Shown here piece by piece: positions 56,601 to 64,000 of a stretch of 64,000 nucleotides of DNA. Position 1 is the stretch's first letter. Each line of letters begins with the position of its first letter. The notes beneath the pieces are model-generated. The model saw only the letters and a list, made by a program, of their open reading frames with translations, did not search any database and was not told the DNA's origin. A program made the translations under genes and the position numbers. The stretch comes from Diorhabda sublineata (lineage: Eukaryota > Arthropoda > Insecta > Coleoptera > Chrysomelidae): NCBI RefSeq assembly GCF_026230105.1, contig NC_079478.1:21157653-21221652 (forward strand), read 5' to 3'.

Positions 56601-58970
56601 CAAATTAGGAAGAAAGACTTTGAAAATTTTCATATAACACAAAGTGACAGTTGACCTCAATGGGCTTCAATGGATGTTAATCGACGATATCTGACAAAGT
56701 TAGATGCAAACTCAATGAAATATATAAGAAATTTTGAAATTCGACTCCAAATTAGAAAGAAAGACTTTGAAAATTTTCAATCAACACAAAGTGAAAATCG
56801 ACCTCAATGGGCTTCAATGGATGTTAATCGACGATATTTGACAAAGTTAGATGCAAACTAACTCAAATATATGAGAAATGTTGAAATTCCACTTCAAATT
56901 AGGAAGATAGACTTTGAAAATTTTCAATCAACACAAAGTGACAGTCGACCTCAATGGGCTTCAGTGGATGTAAATCGACGATATCCGACAGTTAGATGCA
57001 AACTCACTGAGATATATAAGGAATGTTGAAATTCGACTACAAATTAGGAAGATAGACTTTAAAAATTTTCAATTATTACAAAGTGACAGATGACCTCAAA
57101 GGGCTTCAATGGATGTTATTCGATGATATCTGAGAAAGTTAGATGCAAACTCACTCAAATATATAAGAAATGTTGGAATTCGACTTCAAATTAGGAAGAT
57201 AGACTTGAAAATTTTCAACCAACACAAAGTGAAAATCGACCTCTATGGGCTTTAATGGATGTTAATCGACGATATCTGTCAAATAGATGCAAGCTCACTC
57301 AAATATATAAGAATTGTTGAAATTCGACTTCAAATTAGGAAGAAAGACTTTGAAAATTTTCAATCAACACAAAGTGAAAATCGACCTCAATGGGCTTCAA
57401 TGGATGTTAATCGACGATATTTGACAAAGTTAGATGCAAACTAACTCAAATATATAAGAAATGTTGAAATTCCACTTCAAATTAGGAAGATAGACTTTGA
57501 AAATTTTCAATTATTACAAAGTGACAGATGACCTCAAAGGGCTTCAATGGATGTTATTCGATGATATCTGAGAAAGTTAGATGCAAACTCACTCAAATAT
57601 ATAAGAAATGTTGAAATTCGACTTCAAATTAGGAATATAGACTAGAAAATTTTCAACCAACACAAAGTGAAAATCGACCTCTATGGGCTTCTATGGATGT
57701 TAATCGACGATATCTGTCAAATAGATGCAAGCTCACTCAAATATATGAGAAATGTTGAAATTCGACTTCAAATTAGGAAGAAAGACTTTGAAAATTTTCA
57801 ATCAACACAAAGTGAAAATCGACCTCAATGGGCTTCAATGGATGTTAATCGACGATATCTGACAAAACTAGATGAAAACTCAATGAAATATATAAGAAAT
57901 TTTGAAATTCGACTCCAAATTAGGAAGATAGACTGAAAATTTTCAATCAACACAAAGTGACAATCGACTTCAATGGGCTTCAATGGATGTCAATCGACGA
58001 TATCTGACAATGTTAGAGGCAAACTCACTGAAATATTTAAAAAATGTTGAAATTCGACTTCAAATTAGGAAGATAGACTTTAAAAATTTTCAATTATTAC
58101 AAAGTGACAGATGACCTCAAAGGGCTTCAATGGATGTTATTCGATGATATCTGAGAAAGTTAGATGCGAACTCACTCAAATATATAAGAAATGTTGGAAT
58201 TCGACTTCAAATTAGGAAGATAGACTTTAAAAATTTTCAATTATTACAAAGTGACAGTTGACCCCAATGGGCTTCAATGGATGTTATTATATGATATCTG
58301 ACAACGTTAGATGCAAACTCACTCAAATATATGAGAAATGTTGGAATTCGACTTCAAATTAGGAAGATAGACTTTGAAAATTTTCATATAACACAAAGTG
58401 ACAGTTGACCTCAATGGGCTTCAATGGATGTTATTCGATGATATCTGACAGAGTTAGATGCAAACTCACTCAAATATATAAGAAATGTTGGAATTCGACT
58501 TCAAATTAGGAAGATAGACTTTGAAAATTTTCAATCAACACAAAGTGACAGTCGACCTCAATGGGCTTCAGTGGATGTAAATCGACGATATCTGACAAAG
58601 TTAGATGCAAACTCAATGAAATATATAAGAAATTTTGAAATTCGACTCGAAATTAGGAAGATAGACTTTGAAAATTTTCAATCAACACAAAGTGACAGTC
58701 GACCTCAATGGGCTTCAGTGGATGTAAATCGACGATATCCGACAGTTAGATGCAAACTCACTGAGATATATAAGGAATGTTGAAATTCGACTACAAATTA
58801 GGAAGATAGACTTTGGAAATTTTCAATCAACACAAAGTGACAATCGACTTCAATGGGCTTCAATGGATGTCAATCGACGATATCTGACAATGTTAGAGAC
58901 AAACTCACTGAAATATTTGAAAAATGTTGAAATTCGACTTCAAATTAGGAAGATAGTCTTTGAAAATTTT
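50620..58970 (+). repeat. Region G1: ATTATT subfamily mixed with older units
   Basis: From about 50620 a new unit type appears: CAATTATTACAAAGTGACAG, GATGACCTCAAAGGGC, GTTATTCGATGATATCTGAG and TTGGAATTCGAC. It alternates with region F and C types up to about 58.97 kb. A trimer period of 441 bp is visible at 53.5-54.1 kb (GGATTTTTACTTC at 53518 and 53959; GTTCGAATTCG at 53661 and 54102). Longer offsets are 1896 bp (55363 with 57259) and 6884 bp (51687 with 58571). The unit with GACTGAAAATTTTC recurs at 51195, 56179 and 57932. No gene seen. Confidence 0.85.
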
Positions 58971-61900
58971 CAATTATTACAAAGTGACAGATGACCTCAA
59001 AGGGCTTCAATGGATGTTATTCGATGATATCTGAGAAAGTTAGATGCGAACTCACTCAAATATATAAGAAATGTTGGAATTCGACTTCAAATTAGGAAGA
59101 TAGACTTGAAAATTTTCAATTATTTCAAAGTGACAGTTGACCTCAATGGGCTTCAATGGATGTTATTCGATGATATCTGACAGAGTTAGATGCAAACTCA
59201 CTCAAATATATAAGAAATGTTGGAATTCGACTTCAAATTAGGAAGATAGACTTTGAAAATTTTCAATTATTACAAAGTGACAGATGACCTCAAAGGGCTT
59301 CAATGGATGTTATTCGATGATATCTGAGAAAGTTAGATGCAAACTCACTCAAATATATAAGAAATGTTGGAATTCGACTTCAAATTAGGAAGATAGACTT
59401 TAAAAATTTTCAATTATTACAAAGTGACCGTTGACCTCAATGGGCTTAAATGGATGTTATTCGATGATATCTGACAACGTTAGATGCAAACTCAATCAAA
59501 TATATGAGAAATGTTGGAATTCGACTTCAAATTAGGAAGATAGACTTTGAAAATTTTCATATAACACAAAGTGACAGTTGACCTCAATGGGCTTCAATGG
59601 ATGTTATTCGATTATATCTGACAGAGTTAGATGCAAACTCACTCAAATATATAAGAAATGTTGGAATTCGACTTCAAATTAGGAAGATAGACTTTGAAAA
59701 TTTTCAATTATTACAAAGTGACAGATGACCTCAAAGGGCTTCAATGGATGTTATTCGATGATATCTGAGAAAGTTAGATGCAAACTCACTCAAATATATA
59801 AGAAATGTTGGAATTCGACTTCAAATTAGGAAGATAGACTTTGAAAATTTTCAATTATTACAAAGTGACAGATGACCTCAAAGGGCTTCAATGGATGTTA
59901 TTCGATGATATCTGAGAAAGTTAGATGCAAACTCACTCAAATATATAAGAAATGTTGGAATTCGACTTCAAATTAGGAAGATAGAGTTTGAAAATTTTCA
60001 ATTATTACAAAGTGACAGTTGACCTCAATGGGCTTCAATGGATGTTATTCGATTATATCTGACAGAGTTAGATGCAAACTCACTCAAATATATAAGAAAT
60101 GTTGGAATTCGACTTCAAATTAGGAAGATAGACTTTGAAAATTTTCAATTATTACAAAGTGACAGATGACCTCAAAGGGCTTCAATGGATGTTATTCGAT
60201 GATATCTGAGAAAGTTAGATGCAAACTCACTCAAATATATAAGAAATGTTGGAATTCGACTTCAAATTAGGAAGATAGACTTTGAAAATTTTCAATTATT
60301 ACAAAGTGACAGATGACCTCAAAGGGCTTCAATGGATGTTATTCGATGATATCTGAGAAAGTTAGATGCAAACTCACTCAAATATATAAGAAATGTTGGA
60401 ATTCGACTTAAAATTAGGAAGATAGAGTTTGAAAATTTTCAATTATTACAAAGTGACAGATGACCTCAATGGGCTTCAATGGATGTTATTCGATGATATC
60501 TGACAAAGTTAGATGCAAACTCACTCAAATATATGAGGAATGTTGGAATTCGACTTCAAATTAGGAAGATAGACTTTGAAAATTTTCAATTATTATAAAG
60601 TGACAGATGACCTCAATGGGCTTCAATTGATGTTATTCGATGATATCTGACAAAAGTAGATGCAAACTCACTCAAATATATAAGAAATGTTGGATTTCTA
60701 CTTCAAATTAGAAAGATAGACTTTGAAAATTTTCAATTATTACAAAGTGACATATGACCTCAAAGGGCTTCAATGGATGTTATTCGATGATATCTGAGAA
60801 AGTTAGATGCAAACTCACTCAAATATATGAGAAATGTTCGAATTCGACTTCAAATTAGGAAGAAAGACTTTGAAAATTTTCAATTATTACAAAGTGACAG
60901 ATGACCTCAATGGGCTTCAATGGATGTTATTCGATGATATCTGACAAAAGTAGATGCAAACTCACTCAAATATATAAGAAATGTTGGAATTCGACTTCAA
61001 ATTAGGAAGATAGACTTTGAAAATTTTCAATTATTACAAAGTGACAGATGACCTCAATGGGCTTCAATGGATGTTATTCGATGATATCTGACAAAAGTAG
61101 ATGCAAACTCACTCAAATATATAAGAAATGTTGGATTTCTACTTCAAATTAGGAAGATAGACTTTGAAAATTTTCATATAACACAAAGTGACAGTTGACC
61201 TCAATGGGCTTCAATGGATGTTATTCGATGATATCTGACAAAAGTAGATGCGAACTCACTCAAATATATAAGAAATGTTGGATTTCTACTTCAAATTAGG
61301 AAGATAGACTTTGAAAATTTTCAATTATTACAAAGTGACAGATGACCTCAATGGGCTTCAATGGATGTTATTCGATGATATCTGACAAAGTTAGATGCAA
61401 ACTCACTCAAATATATAAGAAATGTCGGAATTCGACTTCAAATTAGGAAGATAGACTTTGAAAATTTTCATATAACACAAAGTGACAGTTGACCTCAATG
61501 GGCTTCAATGGATGTTATTCGATGATATCTGACAAAGTTAGATGCAAACTCACTCAAATATATAAGAAATGTCGGAATTCGACTTCAAATTAGGAAGATA
61601 GACTTTGAAAATTTTCATATAACACAAAGTGACAGTTGACCTCAATGGGCTTCAATGGATGTTATTCGATGATATCTGACAAAAGTAGATGCAAACTCAC
61701 TCGAATATATAAGAAATGTTGGATTTCTACTTCAAATTAGGAAGATAGACTTTGAAAATTTTCAATTATTACAAAGTGACAGATGACCTCAATGGGCTTC
61801 AATGGATGTTATTCGATGATATCTGACAAAGTTAGATGCAAACTCACTCAAATATATAAGAAATGTTGGATTTCTACTTCAAATTAGGAAGATAGACTTT

Positions 61901-63683
61901 GAAAATTTTCAATTATTACAAAGTGACAGTTGACCTCAATGGGCTTCAATGTATGTTATTCGATGATATCTGACAAAGTTAGATGCAAACTCACTCAAAT
62001 ATATGAGAAATGTTAGAATTCGACTTCAAATTAGGAAGATAGACTTTGAAAATTTTCAATTATTACAAAGTGACAGATGACCTCAAAGGGCTTCAATGGA
62101 TGTTATTCGATGATATCTGAGAAAGTTAGATGCAAACTCACTCAAATATATAAGGAATGTTGGAATTCGACTTCAAATTAGGAAGATAAACTTTGAAAAT
62201 TTTCAATTATTACAAAGTGACAGATGACCTCAAAGGGCTTCAATGGATGTTATTCGATAATATCTGAGAAAGTTAGATGCAAACTCACTCAAATATATAA
62301 GAAATGTTGGAATTCTTCTTCAAATTAGGAAGATAAACTTTGAAAATTTTCAATTATTACAAAGTGACAGATGACCTCAAAGGGCTTCAATGGATGTTAT
62401 TCGATGATATCTGACAAAGTTAGATGCAAACTCACTCAAATATATAAGAAATGTCGGAATTCGACTTCAAATTAGGAAGATAGACTTTGAAAATTTTCAA
62501 TTATTACAAAGTGACAGTTGACCTCAATGGGCTTCAATGGATGTTATTCGATGATATCTGACAAAGTTAGATGCAAACTCACTCAAATATATGAGAAATG
62601 TTGGAATTCGACTTCAAATTAGGAAGATAGACTTTGAAAATTTTCAATTATTACAAAGTGACAGATGACCTCAAAGGGCTTCAATGGATGTTATTCGATG
62701 ATATCTGAGAAAGTTAGATGCAAACTCACTCAAATATATAAGAAATGTTGGAATTCGACTTCAAATTAGGAAGATAGACTTTGAAAATTTTCAATTATTA
62801 TAAAGTGACAGATGACCTCAATGGGCTTCAATTGATGTTATTCGATGATATCTGACAAAAGTAGATGCAAACTCAGTCAAATATATAAGAAATGTTGGAT
62901 TTCTACTTCAAATTAGGAAGATAGACTTTGAAAATTTTCAATTATTACAAAGTGACATATGACCTCAAAGGGCTTCAATGGATGTTATTCGATGATATCT
63001 GAGAAACTTAGATGCAAACTCACTCAAATATATGAGAAATGTTCGAATTCGACTTCAAATTAGGAAGAAAGACTTTGAAAATTTTCAATTATTACAAAGT
63101 GACAGATGACCTCAATGGGCTTCAATGGATGTTATTCGATGATATCTGACAAAAGTAGATGCAAACTCACTCAAATATATAAGAAATGTTGGAATTCGAC
63201 TTCAAATTAGGAAGATAGACTTTGAAAATTTTCAATTATTACAAAGTGACAGATGACCTCAATGGGCTTCAATGGATGTTATTCGATGATATCTGAGAAA
63301 GTTAGATGCAAACTCACTCAAATATATGAGAAATGTTGGAATTTGACTTCAAATTAGGAAGATAGACTTTGAAAATTTTCAATTATTACAAAGTGACAGA
63401 TTACCTCAATGGGCTTCAGTTGATGTTATTCGATGATATCTGACAAAAGTAGATGCAAACTCACTCAAATATATAAGAAATGTTGGATTTCTACTTCAAA
63501 TTAGGAAGATAGACTTTGAAAATTTTCAATTATTACAAAGTGACATATGACCTCAAAGGGCTTCAATGGATGTTATTCGATGATATCTGAGAAAGTTAGA
63601 TGCAAACTCACTCAAATATATAAGAAATGTCGGAATTCGACTTCAAATTAGGAAGATAGACTTTGAAAATTTTCATATAACAC
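51501..63683 (+). repeat. CATATAACAC variant units (9 copies)
   Basis: A variant reading TTTTCATATAACACAAAG in place of TTTTCAATTATTACAAAG or TTTTCAATCAACACAAAG starts at 51501, 52383, 56631, 58385, 59558, 61175, 61469, 61616 and 63674. It occurs only in region G. Copies at 61469 and 61616 are adjacent monomers. The change shortens the central palindrome from 14 to 12 bp. Confidence 0.85.
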
Positions 63684-64000
63684 AAAGTGACAGTTGACCT
63701 CAATGGGCTTCAATGGATGTTATTCGATGATATCTGACAAAAGTAGATGCAAACTCACTCGAATATATAAGAAATGTTGGATTTCTACTCCAAATTAGGA
63801 AGATAGACTTTGAAAATTTTCAATTATTACAAAGTGACAGATGACCTCAATGGGCTTCAATGGATGTTATTCGATGATATCTGACAAAGTTAGATGCAAA
63901 CTCACTCAAATATATAAGAAATGTTGGAATTCTTCTTCAAATTAGGAAGATAAACTTTGAAAATTTTCAATTATTACAAAGTGACAGATGACCTCAAAGG
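58971..64000 (+). repeat. Region G2: pure ATTATT/CATATA subfamily
   Basis: All units belong to the derived subfamily. GATATC-equivalent positions from 59172 to 63876 span 4704 bp, exactly 32 x 147, so there is no net indel. The 49-codon frame is closed in essentially every unit by TGA in GATGACC or GTTGACC. Blocks recur at 2205 bp (15 monomers: CTTCAATTGATG at 60621 and 62826, GTTCGAATTCG at 60836 and 63041) and at 2058 bp (CATATAACAC at 61616 and 63674). No gene seen. Confidence 0.9.

Larger units (their letters stand above)
1..64000 (+). repeat. Satellite DNA array, 147-bp monomer, head to tail
   Basis: The same unit recurs from the first to the last base without any non-repeat interruption. 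The step between equivalent positions is 147 bp in most places, with 146-bp, 145-bp, 114-bp and 52-bp variants. All units I followed point the same way, and the + strand is A-rich relative to T in every one. Both ends of the window lie inside the array, so its true size is unknown. Long homogeneous arrays of this kind are known from eukaryotic centromeric, pericentromeric and subtelomeric heterochromatin. Which of these applies cannot be told from sequence alone, and I do not recognise the family or species. Confidence 0.98.

Noticed and set aside
39..58783. About 100 short + strand ORFs sharing a 49-residue repeat
   Set aside because: They follow from a 147-bp unit divisible by three. They start and stop at repeat variants, and no promoter, intron, unique domain or conserved frame supports them. 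I do not list them as genes.
1..64000. CRISPR array
   Set aside because: Repeats are contiguous 147-bp units with no unique spacers of uniform length and no cas-like genes.
1..64000. Telomeric repeat, rDNA spacer or retrotransposon LTR origin
   Set aside because: No short telomere-type repeats, rRNA sequence, TG...CA long terminal repeats, primer-binding site or polypurine tract were seen.
1..64000. Assembly artefact as explanation for the entire array
   Set aside because: Units carry many distinct, ordered variants and several independent breakpoints, which collapsed or duplicated assembly alone would not create. Local errors, especially around 39.4-40.9 kb, remain possible.
1..64000. Species assignment from the satellite
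   Set aside because: Satellites near 147 bp occur in unrelated plants and animals, and I do not recognise this sequence with confidence.

Overview
The whole window is one uninterrupted head-to-tail satellite DNA array. The unit is a 147-bp monomer of about 33% GC (59 A, 40 T, 25 G and 23 C in the consensus I counted), repeated about 435 times in one orientation from the first base to the last. I see no single-copy sequence, gene, tRNA or rRNA gene, transposon or CRISPR array. Arrays of this size and structure are typical of eukaryotic nuclear heterochromatin (centromeric, pericentromeric or subtelomeric). I cannot assign a species, and centromere identity is inference.

Monomer numbering used here starts at the GATATC hexamer, as in the reference unit 43637-43783. 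Each unit carries GATATC at 1-6, an inverted repeat TTGAA-N7-TTCAA at 49-65, a perfect 14-bp palindrome TTGAAAATTTTCAA at 82-95, three TCGAC motifs (56, 113, 143) and A/T runs about every 10 bp. Because 147 = 3 x 49, one forward frame of the consensus is stop-free. This yields a ladder of repetitive ORFs, the longest being 550 codons at 43621-45273. I do not regard these as genes: 1-bp, 2-bp and 95-bp deletions and recurrent stops break the frame across most of the window, and a later section with the frame closed is equally free of indels.

Layout. (A) 1-10252: 147-bp monomers with 146-bp variants and a few 145-bp ones, organised in local duplications with periods of 1616 and 1909 bp. (B) 10253 to about 22400: a mosaic of 147-bp and 145-bp monomers plus a 52-bp truncated unit with an invariant breakpoint. 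It contains a 1676-bp higher-order repeat in two adjacent copies (17912-21263). (C) about 22400-39386: further blocks rich in 145-bp monomers, reused at offsets of 1172, 3424, 6372, 7139 and 10472 bp. (D) 39387-42885: a fresh-looking 734-bp tandem duplication, then mixed units. (E) 42902-47018: 28 consecutive monomers with no net indel and the longest ORF. (F) about 47090-50620: units with 1-bp deletions and a GAAAATCG variant. (G) 50620-64000: a distinct CpG-poor subfamily carrying ATTATTACAAAG and GATGACCTCAAAGGG, first mixed with older types and then pure from about 58970.

The history visible in the sequence is repeated local amplification. Small lesions (2-bp, 95-bp and 33-bp deletions and one patchwork junction) arose once and most were then copied as parts of larger blocks. 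All comparisons were made by eye; no alignment was computed.
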